DNA of 64,000 nt from positions 62,001 to 126,000 of the forward strand of contig CAZXJJ010000003.1 of assembly GCA_964640995.1 (NCBI GenBank), read 5' to 3'. The first letter of the stretch is position 1. Every line of letters starts with the position of its first letter. Both the position numbers and the translations under genes were made by a program. Under the pieces are notes generated by a model that saw only the letters and a list, made by a program, of their open reading frames with translations, was not told the origin of the DNA and did not search any database. Of the stretch, positions 32,768 to 42,255 are shown piece after piece. Source of the stretch: JAAYUH01 sp964640995. Lineage in GTDB: Bacteria; Caldisericota; Caldisericia; B22-G15.

Positions 32768-34771
32768 TCATCTCTCCTTTTTGATTAGTGTTCTTAATTT
32801 TTTCTTTAACTCAATAATTTTGTCTCTAATTTTTGCTGCTTCTTCAAATTCGAGTGTTTCTGCTTTAAGATACATCTCTTCTTCTAGTTGAGTAATAAGA
32901 GATTCTATATACTCTAAACTCATATATTTTTCACTCTCTTTTACAAAACTCTCAATTTCTTCTTTTTCTTTATATGGTAAATCAATTAATTCTTTAACTG
33001 CTTTCTTTACAGTTTCAGGTTTAATACCATGCTTTAAGTTATATTCCATCTGAACTTTTCTTCTTCTATTTGTCTCATCAATTGCTTTTTTCATTGATTC
33101 AGTTAATTCATTTGCATACATTATCACTTTACCACTAACATTTCTTGCTGCTCTTCCAATAATTTGGATTAAAGAAGTGTGTGACCTTAAAAATCCTTCT
33201 TTATCAGCATCTAAAATTGCAACAAGAGAAACTTCTGGAAGATCTAACCCCTCTCTTAAAAGATTTATTCCAACAAGACAATCAAACTCTCCTTTTCTGA
33301 GATCCCTAATAATTTCTGCTCTTTTAATTGTATCTATATCAGCATGAAGATATCTAACCCTTATTCCTCTTTCATAAAGATATATCGCAAGGTCTTCTGC
33401 AACTCTTTTTGTTAGAGTTGTAACCAAAACTCTTTCATTTCTTTTAACTCTCTCATTAATTTCTTTTATTAAATCTTCAATTTGATTTGCACATTTCCTA
33501 ACTTCAACCTCAGGGTCAATTAAACCTGTAGGTCTTATGAGTTGTTCAACAACCAGATCTGAAATTGAAAGTTCATAATCTGATGGAGTTGCAGAAACAA
33601 AAATAATTTGATTTGCCTTTTCTAAAAACTCTTCATATTTTAGAGGTCTATTATCAAGACAAGAGGGTAATCTAAATCCATACTCAACAAGTGTTTCTTT
33701 TCTTGATCTGTCTCCATTGTACATTCCTCTTAATTGAGGGACTGCAATGTGTGACTCATCAATAAAGATTAAAAAGTCAGATGGAAAATAATCAATTATT
33801 GTATATGGAGGTTCACCTGGTTTTCTTCCTGAAAGATGCCTTGTGTAATTTTCTATTCCTTTAACATAGCCTGTTTCAAGTAGCATCTCAATATCAAAAT
33901 TTGTTCTTTGAGTTAATCTTTCTGCTTCAAGATATTTGCCTTGTGATAAGAAATATTCAACTCTTTCTTTCAACTCCTTTTTAATACTCTCAACTGCTTT
34001 TAAAATTCTCTCTTCTGTTGTTAAAAATTGTTTTGCTGGAAAGAAAATAAAACTTGGAAGTTCCTCAATTTTTGTAGAAAGAAGTGGATCAATAAGGTAA
34101 ATTTTATCGATAGTGTCTCCAAAAAATTCTATTCTTACTGCATAATCTGTATCTATTGGATATATGTCAAGAATATCTCCTCTTGCCCTAATTTTCCCTC
34201 TTGAAAAATCTATGTCATTTCTTTCATATTGAAGCATAACTAAATTTTTAATAAGTTCTTTCCTTGAAATATTATCTCCAACCTTAACTTCAATTAAACC
34301 TTTCAGAAATTCTGTTGGGTCATCCCATCCATATATGCATGAAACAGAAGAAACAACAATTGTATCTCTTCTTTCCATTAAACTTCTTAAAGTTTTGTGT
34401 CTCAATTTTACAAGGTCTTCATTTATATCAGCATCTTTTTCAATATAAAGGTCGCTTTGAGGAACATATGCTTCCGGCTGATAGTAATCATAATAACTTA
34501 CAAAATATTCAACTCTATTATGAGGAAAAAGGTCTCTAAATTCAGAATAAAGTTGTGCTGCAAGGGTTTTATTATGACAAATAATTAGAGTTGGTTTGTT
34601 AACCTGTGCTATAACATTTGCCATTGTATATGTTTTTCCAGAACCTGTGACTCCAATAAGGGTTTGAAACCTGAAACCTTTCTTTACTCCTTCAACTAAC
34701 TTTTCTATTGCCTGAGGTTGGTCACCTTTCGGTTTATATTGAGAAATAAGTTTAAAGTTATCTTCACTCAT
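32768..34771 (-). CDS. uvrB: UvrABC system protein B
   Basis: A 667-residue UvrB, the damage-loading helicase of nucleotide excision repair. Walker A GVTGSGKTYT, the beta-hairpin region YYDYYQPEAYVPQSD, helicase motifs FIDESH and GRAARN, and the C-terminal UVR motif for UvrC contact (LEFEEAAKIRDKI) are all visible. Length is normal. It is the promoter-proximal gene of a minus-strand run that continues to the LacD-like aldolase. Confidence 0.97.
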   Translation of the reverse strand: MSEDNFKLISQYKPKGDQPQAIEKLVEGVKKGFRFQTLIGVTGSGKTYTMANVIAQVNKPTLIICHNKTLAAQLYSEFRDLFPHNRVEYFVSYYDYYQPEAYVPQSDLYIEKDADINEDLVKLRHKTLRSLMERRDTIVVSSVSCIYGWDDPTEFLKGLIEVKVGDNISRKELIKNLVMLQYERNDIDFSRGKIRARGDILDIYPIDTDYAVRIEFFGDTIDKIYLIDPLLSTKIEELPSFIFFPAKQFLTTEERILKAVESIKKELKERVEYFLSQGKYLEAERLTQRTNFDIEMLLETGYVKGIENYTRHLSGRKPGEPPYTIIDYFPSDFLIFIDESHIAVPQLRGMYNGDRSRKETLVEYGFRLPSCLDNRPLKYEEFLEKANQIIFVSATPSDYELSISDLVVEQLIRPTGLIDPEVEVRKCANQIEDLIKEINERVKRNERVLVTTLTKRVAEDLAIYLYERGIRVRYLHADIDTIKRAEIIRDLRKGEFDCLVGINLLREGLDLPEVSLVAILDADKEGFLRSHTSLIQIIGRAARNVSGKVIMYANELTESMKKAIDETNRRRKVQMEYNLKHGIKPETVKKAVKELIDLPYKEKEEIESFVKESEKYMSLEYIESLITQLEEEMYLKAETLEFEEAAKIRDKIIELKKKLRTLIKKER

Positions 34772-34857
34772 AAATGCAAATATAATTTTAAATGAATTTT
34801 TAAAAAACTCAAGGTGGATTTTTTGTTAAAAATTAACAAAAAGTGAATCTATCTATG

Positions 34858-34866
34858 TGATATAAT
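34858..34866 (+). promoter_or_regulatory. Extended -10 promoter giving a near-leaderless message
   Basis: TGATATAAT ends only 8 bases before the ATG at 34875, so transcription should start within one or two bases of the start codon. No ribosome-binding site is present. No clear -35 box is seen. Confidence 0.6.
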
Positions 34867-34874
34867 TTAAAATT

Positions 34875-36230
34875 ATGAAAATCGATACTCTTGTTGTTGA
34901 AATTGGTTCTACTATAACAAAAGTAAATGCTTTCGATAAGATAAAATCGAAAAATCCAATTTACCTTGGAAAGGGAATATCATATACAACTGTCAATGAG
35001 GGAGATATAACAATTGGATTAAATAGATCAATTGAAGATTTAAAAAACAAATTAAAAGTAGATAAAATCACTTGGTCTCATATGTATGGAAATTCATCTG
35101 CAGCAGGTGGACTTAAAATGACTGTTCATGGTCTTGTTCCTGAAATGACAGCAAAAGCAGCAAAGGAAGCAGCTCTAGGTGCTGGTGCAATTACAAAAAT
35201 GGTTACAGCAGGTCTTTTATCTCAATATGATTTAAAAAAAATAGAAGAGATTAATCCAAATATAATACTTCTATCGGGTGGAGTTGATTATGGAGAAAAA
35301 GATATTGTTCTTGAAAATGCTAAAAGATTATCAACTTTGAATGTTAAACCCCCAATTATTTATGCTGGAAATATAGCGATACAGGAAGAGGCTAAAAAAA
35401 TTTTTGAAGAGAAAAATTTTAAAGTTTATATAACTGAAAATGTATATCCTGAGATTGATAAGTTGAATATTGAACCTGTAAGAAGAGTTATTCAAAAAGT
35501 TTTTGAAGAGCACATTATTCATGCTCCTGGAATGGAAAAAATAAGAGATTACATTGAAGGAGAAATCATTCCAACACCTGGTGCAGTTATGAACTCTTTC
35601 ACTCTTTTATATGAAGAGATAGGAGATGTTATGGGTTTTGATATAGGTGGTGCTACAACTGATGTTCATTCAGTAACAGAAGGAAAGGTTGAAAAAGATT
35701 CAATAGTTATTTATCCAGAACCACTAAACAAAAGAACAGTTGAAGGTGATCTTGGTGTGTATGTCTCAAGTCAAAATGTACTAAATCTATTTTCAGATTT
35801 GGAAAAAGAAAAATTAAGTGAATATATGAAATATTTAAAACCAATACCAAAAACAAAAAATGAAATTTTGATAACAAAAAAATTGGGTGAAATGTGCCTT
35901 AAAACCTCTCTTTTAAGACATGTTGGTGAGATAAGGTTTTTATATACTCCATCTGGAAAACTTAAAGCAATTTATGGAAAAGATTTGAGAAATGTAAAAT
36001 ATGTTATTGGAACTGGTGGAGTTTTAACACAAATTCCATCAATGAAAAAAATGATGGAAGAAATCTTTAAAGGAATCATTGATGAAAGAATACTTCTTCC
36101 TAAAAATCCAAAAATATTAATAGATAAGAACTATATTTTTTCAAGCATAGGCACAATATCAAAAATATATAAAGAAGCATCAATAAAACTTCTTATAGAA
36201 TCAATTGGATTAAAAGACAAAATGTTTTAA
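34875..36230 (+). CDS. GlmL/MutL-type actin-fold (ASKHA) accessory protein
   Basis: A 451-residue protein of the GlmL family (called MutL in clostridia but unrelated to mismatch repair). VVEIGSTITKVNAF gives the phosphate-1 loop, MGFDIGGATTDVHS the second, and YVIGTGGVLTQIPSM the adenosine motif. Family members are ATPase chaperones encoded with B12-dependent glutamate mutase or ornithine aminomutase. No mutase subunit lies nearby here, so the client is unknown. The gene has an almost leaderless promoter and stands alone between uvrB and the TetR gene. Confidence 0.88.
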   Translation: MKIDTLVVEIGSTITKVNAFDKIKSKNPIYLGKGISYTTVNEGDITIGLNRSIEDLKNKLKVDKITWSHMYGNSSAAGGLKMTVHGLVPEMTAKAAKEAALGAGAITKMVTAGLLSQYDLKKIEEINPNIILLSGGVDYGEKDIVLENAKRLSTLNVKPPIIYAGNIAIQEEAKKIFEEKNFKVYITENVYPEIDKLNIEPVRRVIQKVFEEHIIHAPGMEKIRDYIEGEIIPTPGAVMNSFTLLYEEIGDVMGFDIGGATTDVHSVTEGKVEKDSIVIYPEPLNKRTVEGDLGVYVSSQNVLNLFSDLEKEKLSEYMKYLKPIPKTKNEILITKKLGEMCLKTSLLRHVGEIRFLYTPSGKLKAIYGKDLRNVKYVIGTGGVLTQIPSMKKMMEEIFKGIIDERILLPKNPKILIDKNYIFSSIGTISKIYKEASIKLLIESIGLKDKMF

Positions 36231-36243
36231 AAAACTTTATATC

Positions 36244-36271
36244 TTGACAAAATTAAACTTTATTTTATAAT
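36244..36271 (+). promoter_or_regulatory. Promoter of the TetR-SDR pair
   Basis: TTGACA (36244-36249), 16 bases, TATAAT (36266-36271). The -10 box touches the palindromic operator that follows, so repressor binding would block transcription start. Confidence 0.8.
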
Positions 36272-36292
36272 TATACCAACTAGTCGGTATAA
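36271..36292 (+). promoter_or_regulatory. TetR-type palindromic operator
   Basis: A 22-base inverted repeat centred at 36281/36282 with core ATACCAACTAGTCGGTAT; ten of eleven positions per arm pair. Size, symmetry and its position over the predicted transcription start of a TetR gene indicate an autoregulatory operator. Confidence 0.8.
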
Positions 36293-36308
36293 TTTATAGG
36301 AGATTACT

Positions 36309-36908
36309 ATGGTTGGGAAAAAATCAAAAGGAGAGAGAACAAAAAGAAAAATTCTTGATGCAGCAACTCTTCTTTTCAACGAAAATGGATACCATAAAAC
36401 AAGTATTCAAGATATATGCGAGAAAGCAGGTGTTAGTAAAGGAGCATTTTTTCATCATTTTCCTACTAAAGAATTGTTGTTCCTCGAAATTTTAAATGAA
36501 TTCCTAGAAAAATTAGATATAAGAATTAAGGAAATTGAAAAAAAATCAAAAAATGTTCTTCAAGCAATGATTGATATGACTAAGATACTTGAAGAAATTT
36601 TTATAATTTCTGAAAATAAATTGACAATATTTCTTGAATTTGTTAAACAAGCTGAAAAAAATGATGATATTATGAAAAGCCTTTCTAAACAATTTGAAAA
36701 ATTTGAAAAATACATAGAAAATTTGATTGAAAATGGTAAAAGGGAAGGAAGTATAAAAAAAGAAATTAACTCAAAATTTTTCTCCTCTTTAATTGTTTCT
36801 CTTTCAATTGGAATGATTTTAAGAAAATCTCTTTTTAAATATGATAAAAAGGCCTTATCAAAAGAGTTGTTTAATTTTATTTTTAATTCTATAACAAGGA
36901 GGAATTAA
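36309..36908 (+). CDS. TetR/AcrR family transcriptional regulator
   Basis: A 199-residue repressor. The N-terminal helix-turn-helix is classical: RTKRKILDAATLLFNENGYHKTS, split here as RTKRKILDAA and FNENGYHKTSIQDIC, then AGVSKGAFFHHFPTKELLF. The C-terminal ligand-binding domain has no recognisable specificity. A palindrome at its own promoter suggests it represses itself and the short-chain dehydrogenase-type gene that follows one base later. The inducer is unknown. Confidence 0.93.
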   Translation: MVGKKSKGERTKRKILDAATLLFNENGYHKTSIQDICEKAGVSKGAFFHHFPTKELLFLEILNEFLEKLDIRIKEIEKKSKNVLQAMIDMTKILEEIFIISENKLTIFLEFVKQAEKNDDIMKSLSKQFEKFEKYIENLIENGKREGSIKKEINSKFFSSLIVSLSIGMILRKSLFKYDKKALSKELFNFIFNSITRRN

Positions 36909-36909
36909 T

Positions 36910-37896
36910 ATGAAGGTTCTTGTAACTGGTGGATTTGGTAATATAGGAAAGTATGTTGTAGAAGAATTAATAAAAAGAGACATTAATCTAAGAATTTTTG
37001 ATTTAAAAACAAAGAAAAATATAAAATTATCAAAGAAATTAAAGGGTGCAGAATTTTATTGGGGAGATATTACAAATAAAAGTGATGTTCTTAATGCTCT
37101 GAAAGGTGTTGACTTAGTTGTTCATCTCGCATTTATAATTCCAAAAATTTCATCAACAAATGTTAATATTGTTAAACAACCAAAAATTGCAGAGAGGATA
37201 AACATAGAAGGGACTAAAAACTTGATAGAAAGTATGAAAGAAAATAAATCTCCCAATAAAATAATATTTACATCCTCTGTACATGTTTACGGAATAACAC
37301 AACATCTTAAACCACCAAGAAGAGTTAATGAGGAACTAAATCCAAATGACTTATATTCATATCATAAAGTTTTATGTGAAAAATTAATAAAAGAATCTGG
37401 TTTAAACTATATTATTATGAGATTAGGAGCATCGATTACAACAGATCTTAAAATTATTAATTTTATAAGAGACCTATTTGAAATACCTCTTGATAATAGA
37501 ATTGAGTATATACATCCAAAAGACATAGCAATTGCAATTACAAATGCAATTGAAAAAGATAATTTCTGGAATAAAACATTTAATATTGGTGGTGGAAAAA
37601 GATGTCAATATCTTTATAAAGATTTTGTTGCAAAAATACTTGAAGGAATTGGAATTGGTATGCTTCCAGACTATCTTTTTAGTAAAAATTATTTTGCTGT
37701 TGACTTTCTTGATACAGATGAAAGTGAAGCACTTCTAAATTATCAAAATAGAGATTTAAATGATTATATAACTGATTTAAAGAAAAAATTGGGTTTTAAA
37801 AGATATCTAATAAAACTTTTTAAACCTTTTATAAGATATTATATTATTTCAAAGTCCCCAAATTTTGTTCCAAAATGGTCCTTTAAGAGTTTTTAA
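36910..37896 (+). CDS. NAD-dependent epimerase/dehydratase (extended SDR)
   Basis: A 328-residue extended short-chain dehydrogenase. The dinucleotide-binding GGFGNIGKYV is at the N-terminus, the catalytic Ser lies in FTSSVHVYG and the YxxxK in LYSYHKVLCEKL. Such proteins act on nucleotide sugars or other secondary alcohols; there is no sugar-gene context to choose. Its only partner is the TetR regulator upstream. The C-terminus is basic and moderately hydrophobic. It overlaps the convergent xdhC-like gene by 14 bases. Confidence 0.88.
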   Translation: MKVLVTGGFGNIGKYVVEELIKRDINLRIFDLKTKKNIKLSKKLKGAEFYWGDITNKSDVLNALKGVDLVVHLAFIIPKISSTNVNIVKQPKIAERINIEGTKNLIESMKENKSPNKIIFTSSVHVYGITQHLKPPRRVNEELNPNDLYSYHKVLCEKLIKESGLNYIIMRLGASITTDLKIINFIRDLFEIPLDNRIEYIHPKDIAIAITNAIEKDNFWNKTFNIGGGKRCQYLYKDFVAKILEGIGIGMLPDYLFSKNYFAVDFLDTDESEALLNYQNRDLNDYITDLKKKLGFKRYLIKLFKPFIRYYIISKSPNFVPKWSFKSF

Positions 37897-38647
37897 CCTT
37901 TATTATTTCTGCTAAAATACTTATTGCTATTTCTTCAGGAGTGATGGCATTAATTTCTAAGCCAATTGGAGAATGAATTTTATTTATTCTCTCTTCTGAA
38001 AAACCTTCGCTTTTTAATTTTTCTCTAAACTCTTTCGCTTTGTTTTTACTTGCAATAAGACCTAAATAAAATGGCTCTTTCTCTTTCTTTAAAATTTCTT
38101 TGACAACACCAAAATCTATTGCATGTGCTCTTGAAACAATAACTATGAAATCTCTCTCTTTTATCTCCATTTTACTTGCAAATTCGATCATATTTTCTTT
38201 TAATACTTTTGCATTTGGAAATCTCTCCTCTTTTGTGTATTCTTCTCTGTCATCAACAACAATTATTTTAAAAGGAAAGTTTACTAAAAATTTGTAAAGT
38301 GAATAACCAACATGACCTGCACCAAAAATATAAACTCTATCTTTTACACCAATTACATCAACAAATGCTGTGACACTCCCTCCACAAATCATCCCTAGTT
38401 CTTTAAGTTCTCTTCTAATAACTCTTGGTTTTTCGTCTTCAATTGCTTTTATCGCTTCTTTTGTTAAAAAATATTCAAGAGTTCCTCCGCCTACTGTTCC
38501 TATGGTCTCACCATCTTTTGTAACAAGCATCTTAAAACCAGGTTTTCCTGGAGATGAACCTTCTGCTACAACTATTGTAACTATTGAAAAAATTTCACCT
38601 GAATCCAAAAGTTCTTTACTTTTTTTAAAAATTTCATTATCAAGCAT
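37883..38647 (-). CDS. XdhC/CoxI family molybdenum-hydroxylase maturation factor
   Basis: A 254-residue XdhC-type protein: VAEGSSPGKPGFKMLV, GTVGGGTLEYFL and MICGGSVTAF in the N-terminal part, then a Rossmann domain starting VYIFGAGHVG. XdhC binds molybdenum cofactor and helps its sulfuration and insertion into xanthine dehydrogenase-like enzymes. No such hydroxylase subunits are in the window. The gene follows the MocA-like cytidylyltransferase with an 8-base overlap, supporting a molybdoenzyme role. Confidence 0.92.
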   Translation of the reverse strand: MLDNEIFKKSKELLDSGEIFSIVTIVVAEGSSPGKPGFKMLVTKDGETIGTVGGGTLEYFLTKEAIKAIEDEKPRVIRRELKELGMICGGSVTAFVDVIGVKDRVYIFGAGHVGYSLYKFLVNFPFKIIVVDDREEYTKEERFPNAKVLKENMIEFASKMEIKERDFIVIVSRAHAIDFGVVKEILKKEKEPFYLGLIASKNKAKEFREKLKSEGFSEERINKIHSPIGLEINAITPEEIAISILAEIIKVKNS

Positions 38648-39254
38648 TATGTTCCTCCTTTTCTCTTAAATAAACTTCATAATTATCAATATCTTTAACT
38701 GTATCTGGGTCTCCTGTTTCTAAATCAAGAACAAGTTTTTTATTTCTTGCACAGTAAATTATGTTTCTTAAACCTTCTGTCTCAGGTTCTAAAGATAAAA
38801 TTTCATCTTTAAATTTCATTGAAATAAAAGTTGGGTGGCCTCTTTCGCCCTTGTAGCATGAAACAATTATTGGATATTCACCCTTTTTTGCTTCATTTAT
38901 GAGAATTTTTACAGTTTCTATGTTTAAAAAAGGTTGGTCTCCTAAAAAAACAACAAAACCATCAAAATTAGATTCTACCCTTTTTAAAACTTCTTGAATT
39001 GATGTTAACATTCCCCTTTTATAATTTTCATTTATTATAATTTCAAATTTTTCTGTTAAAAGGTCTTTAATTGAATTATAAATTTTATCCTTTTCATATC
39101 CTAAAACTATAAAAATTTTATCCAACTCACTATCCTTTAAGGTCTCTATTATTGAACCAAGAATTGTTGAATTTTTCCATGGAAGAAGTTGTTTTATCCT
39201 TCCTTCCATTCTTCTCCCCTCACCTGCAGAGATAATAATTCCAAAAATTTTCAT
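38640..39254 (-). CDS. MocA/MobA-like molybdenum cofactor nucleotidyltransferase
   Basis: A 204-residue NTP-transferase fold protein. The loop ISAGEGRRMEGRIKQLLPW corresponds to the usual AAGxSxRMG...K motif, followed by FLGDQPFLN (metal-binding Asp) and RGHPTFIS. This is the MocA pattern, an enzyme that makes molybdopterin cytosine dinucleotide for xanthine dehydrogenase-type enzymes. Its TAATG junction with the upstream unknown gene and overlap with xdhC indicate one operon. Confidence 0.87.
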   Translation of the reverse strand: MKIFGIIISAGEGRRMEGRIKQLLPWKNSTILGSIIETLKDSELDKIFIVLGYEKDKIYNSIKDLLTEKFEIIINENYKRGMLTSIQEVLKRVESNFDGFVVFLGDQPFLNIETVKILINEAKKGEYPIIVSCYKGERGHPTFISMKFKDEILSLEPETEGLRNIIYCARNKKLVLDLETGDPDTVKDIDNYEVYLREKEEHNA

Positions 39255-39883
39255 TATGAATATACCTCCTTTAATATATTATTCATTAAATCTTTAAATC
39301 TCTCAACAGGTAGAATAATAATTTTTTTGTTTTTTCTCTTTAGAAGAGTTAACTCATCATCTTTTAAAATATTTCCAAAATCCTTTAAATATTTTTTTAT
39401 TTTTTCTTTTAAACTCTCTTCAAACAAAATCAATATAAAATCGCTTTTTAATATTAACTCCTCAATCGATGATAAAATTTCAGATTCTTCAGAGATTGTT
39501 AAATTTATTTCATCTACAACCATTTTGTATTCTTTGAATATCTCAAAAAAATCAAAAGGCAAATTTTTATAAAAATCTATTTCTTCACATATTAAAATGA
39601 TTGATAGAGTGGATTCCTTTATTTCAACCAATTTTATAAAATCTGTATTTAAAAGCATATTTATAATTTTCAACTTTAAAAGTTTATCTTCCCTATCTAA
39701 TTCTATCTCTAAAAATTTTTCATTTTTTCCTAAAAAGTTCTCTTTAAGAATTTTTAATTTCACCTTATTATTTAATTGTTCTTTAAAATATTTCGAATCC
39801 ATTATTAAAAAACCATCTATTTTAGATATCAACTCAATTTTTTTATTTGAAACTTTTATTTTAAAATTTTCATAATTTAACAT
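39254..39883 (-). CDS. Unrecognised protein in a molybdoenzyme-maturation operon
   Basis: A 209-residue, Lys/Glu/Ile-rich soluble protein I do not recognise. It has no signal or membrane helix and no obvious metal motif. The second half (SEESEILSSIEELILKSDFI) faintly resembles the pattern of molybdopterin-binding MoaB/CinA-like domains, but this is weak and should not be taken as assignment. It sits between the lipid kinase gene (14-base overlap) and the MocA-like gene (1-base overlap), so it is certainly co-translated with them and may belong to the same cofactor pathway. Confidence 0.7.
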   Translation of the reverse strand: MLNYENFKIKVSNKKIELISKIDGFLIMDSKYFKEQLNNKVKLKILKENFLGKNEKFLEIELDREDKLLKLKIINMLLNTDFIKLVEIKESTLSIILICEEIDFYKNLPFDFFEIFKEYKMVVDEINLTISEESEILSSIEELILKSDFILILFEESLKEKIKKYLKDFGNILKDDELTLLKRKNKKIIILPVERFKDLMNNILKEVYS

Positions 39884-40772
39884 TAAGGCCTGTAAAAACT
39901 TTTATCTTTTTGTTATCAATTTCAAAAGTTTTAGGTAATCCTCCAAAAAGGTCTCCATCTGCTTGTGTTTTAATGAAAGAGTCTCCTTGAACTTCGATTT
40001 TTTTACATTTTAAACTTTCAATCCCACTTATTTTTATATGCCCTCCACCAGTATAAACTTTTGGAAAATGATACAAAAATCTTAATTTTGGCATTTTATG
40101 AAAAATAATTACATCTAAAAATCCATCTTTAATATCTGACAGAGGAGATATTTGCATTCCGCCTCCACCATATTTTCCATTAGCAATTGTTATTAAATAT
40201 GCTTTAACTTTTCTAATTTTCCCATCAATTTTAAATACAAATTCAGGAATTTTCCAATAACACAAAACATAAAAAAGACCAAGAAGGTAAGAGAGAATTC
40301 CTAACCCTCTAAATTTCTTATTTGCAACAAAGGTAACTTCTGCATCAAGGCCAATGCCAGCAAAATTTAAAAATCTAGTGTTGTCAAGTTTTGGATGGTC
40401 TATTTCAACAATATTCCCATCTTTTAATATTAATTGAAGTGCTTTAATAGGGTCTTTTGGAATATTTAAACTTCTTGGAAGGTCTCTTCCTCTTCCTGCT
40501 GGTATTATTCCTAAAACACTTTCATTATTTTCAATTCCCTGAGCAATTTCTCTTGTTGTTCCATCTCCTCCAACTGAAATTATATATTTAAAACCTTTTT
40601 TAATGGCCTCTTTTACAATCTCTGTAGCATGTCCTGGATATTCAGTTATCATATAATCAAATTTAATTTTTAAATTTTCAAGAACTTCTTTTATCTTATT
40701 CCAAACTTTAAGCGCTTTACCAACACCTGCAACAGGATTAATGATAAAAAAATAATTTTCATTCTCTCTCAT
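39870..40772 (-). CDS. Diacylglycerol/lipid kinase family protein (YegS/DgkB-like)
   Basis: A 300-residue lipid kinase-type protein. The nucleotide-binding core shows FIINPVAGVGKAL, the SVGGDGTTREIAQGI motif and GIIPAGRGRDLPRSL, where GRGRD corresponds to the usual GTGND. The second domain ends in KTQADGDLFGGLP, the conserved Asp-Gly element. Such enzymes phosphorylate diacylglycerol or related lipids. The start is placed at the ATG following GGAGGTGA; a longer frame overlaps the amidohydrolase gene more deeply. Confidence 0.9.
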   Translation of the reverse strand: MRENENYFFIINPVAGVGKALKVWNKIKEVLENLKIKFDYMITEYPGHATEIVKEAIKKGFKYIISVGGDGTTREIAQGIENNESVLGIIPAGRGRDLPRSLNIPKDPIKALQLILKDGNIVEIDHPKLDNTRFLNFAGIGLDAEVTFVANKKFRGLGILSYLLGLFYVLCYWKIPEFVFKIDGKIRKVKAYLITIANGKYGGGGMQISPLSDIKDGFLDVIIFHKMPKLRFLYHFPKVYTGGGHIKISGIESLKCKKIEVQGDSFIKTQADGDLFGGLPKTFEIDNKKIKVFTGLNVKL

Positions 40773-42246
40773 AAACTTTTTCACCTCCAATAAAAACCAT
40801 TTTAACTTTTGCATCCAATTTCATTGGATCATCTTCAAAAACTACAAAATCAGCAAATTTCCCCTCTTTTAAACTTCCAATTTTGTTATCCTCATTAACG
40901 CTTTTTGCTGGATTTATTGTATATGCTTTAAAAGATGATAAGAGATCTATCCTCTCCTCTCTATAAAACTCTTTTTCATTAACTACTCTTTCAACTGAAA
41001 CTTTTATTCCTCTTAAAGGATCGATATCTTCAATAGGCGCATCTGTTCCAAAACAGATAATTTGATTTAAATCTAAAAATGTTCTAAAAGGATATGTATA
41101 TCTTCCTCTATCTCCTAAAAATTTTTCAATTTTATCAATATCAAGAATTATATGTGATGGTTGAACAGATAGAAAGAATACTCCCTTTTTAAGATTTTCT
41201 AAAAAATCTTTTGATACAATTTGAGCATGTTCTATTCTATTAAATTTATTATTTCCAACCTCAAAAAAAGATTTCAAAACGAGTTCATTTGCCAAATCTC
41301 CAATTGCATGAACCCAAACATAAAAACCTTTTTCATTTATTTCTTTAACCAATTCTTTTAGTTCATCATAATCATAATAAGATAATCCTTTGTTTTGAGG
41401 CTCATCCGTGAAACCATCTTTCATAAAACAAGTTTTTGATCCAAGAGAGCCGTCCATAAAAATTTTCACTCCACCAATTTTTACAAACTCATCCCCAAAG
41501 AAACTTTTAACTCCTATTTTTGAAAAATCTTCAAACCTATTTACTGGAATTGCATTAAAAATTCTTAATTTAAAATTTTTATTTATTAGATAATCTAAAA
41601 TATCTCCATCCATATTACATATAGCTGTAATTCCGAAATTGTGAAGTTTTTCAATTCCCTTCTCAATATATTTTATATAATCAAACTCATTTTTAAATTT
41701 TTCAAGAACAAAATCACCTGCTCTATCCCTTAAAACTCCAGTTGGTTCACCATTTTCATCAATCTCAACCTTTCCACCTTTAAATTCTGTATCGCTTTTT
41801 ATATTTAAAATATTTAATACTTTTGAGTTTACCCAAACAGAATGACCATCTCTTCTTTTTAAAATGACTATCTTATCTTTAAATATCACATCAAGAAACT
41901 TTTTATGTGGCTTGACACTCCATTTTTCATCATCCCAACCAAAACCGAAAAGAGTGTTTTCTTTTTTATCGCTTTCTTTAAGAGTTTTTAAAACTAAATC
42001 AAAGTTATTTAGATTGGAAAGGTTTATCTCATAAAGAGACTTTGAATATAAACCAAGGTGAAGATGAGAATCAAAAAATCCTGGAAAAACAAAATCACCT
42101 TTAAGGTCTATTTTTTCTTTTTTGAAAGGTGTAATTAAATCTTCTTCATCGCCTAAATATAAAATTTTATCTTGATTAACCACAAGGCACCTTTTTAAAT
42201 TAAAATTTTCATCATAAATTCTTCCATTATAAAAAACTTTTATCAT
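40759..42246 (-). CDS. Metal-dependent amidohydrolase (YtcJ-like)
   Basis: A 495-residue amidohydrolase of the YtcJ/ExeTHX group. Metal ligands can be placed in FFDSHLHLGL, in VWVHAIGD and in FGTDAPIEDIDPL; DGHSVWVNSKVL is the group's own motif. The N- and C-terminal segments form the usual urease-like beta-sandwich (FYNGRIYDENFNLKRC and GKFADFVVFEDDP). The substrate is unknown; annotations for this family are rarely tested. It overlaps the lipid kinase start by 14 bases. Confidence 0.88.
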   Translation of the reverse strand: MIKVFYNGRIYDENFNLKRCLVVNQDKILYLGDEEDLITPFKKEKIDLKGDFVFPGFFDSHLHLGLYSKSLYEINLSNLNNFDLVLKTLKESDKKENTLFGFGWDDEKWSVKPHKKFLDVIFKDKIVILKRRDGHSVWVNSKVLNILNIKSDTEFKGGKVEIDENGEPTGVLRDRAGDFVLEKFKNEFDYIKYIEKGIEKLHNFGITAICNMDGDILDYLINKNFKLRIFNAIPVNRFEDFSKIGVKSFFGDEFVKIGGVKIFMDGSLGSKTCFMKDGFTDEPQNKGLSYYDYDELKELVKEINEKGFYVWVHAIGDLANELVLKSFFEVGNNKFNRIEHAQIVSKDFLENLKKGVFFLSVQPSHIILDIDKIEKFLGDRGRYTYPFRTFLDLNQIICFGTDAPIEDIDPLRGIKVSVERVVNEKEFYREERIDLLSSFKAYTINPAKSVNEDNKIGSLKEGKFADFVVFEDDPMKLDAKVKMVFIGGEKVYERE

Positions 42247-42255
42247 CTCTAAAAT

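Noticed and set aside
34875..36230. DNA mismatch repair MutL
   Set aside because: The name is shared, but the motifs are actin/hexokinase-like nucleotide loops, not the GHKL ATPase of mismatch-repair MutL.
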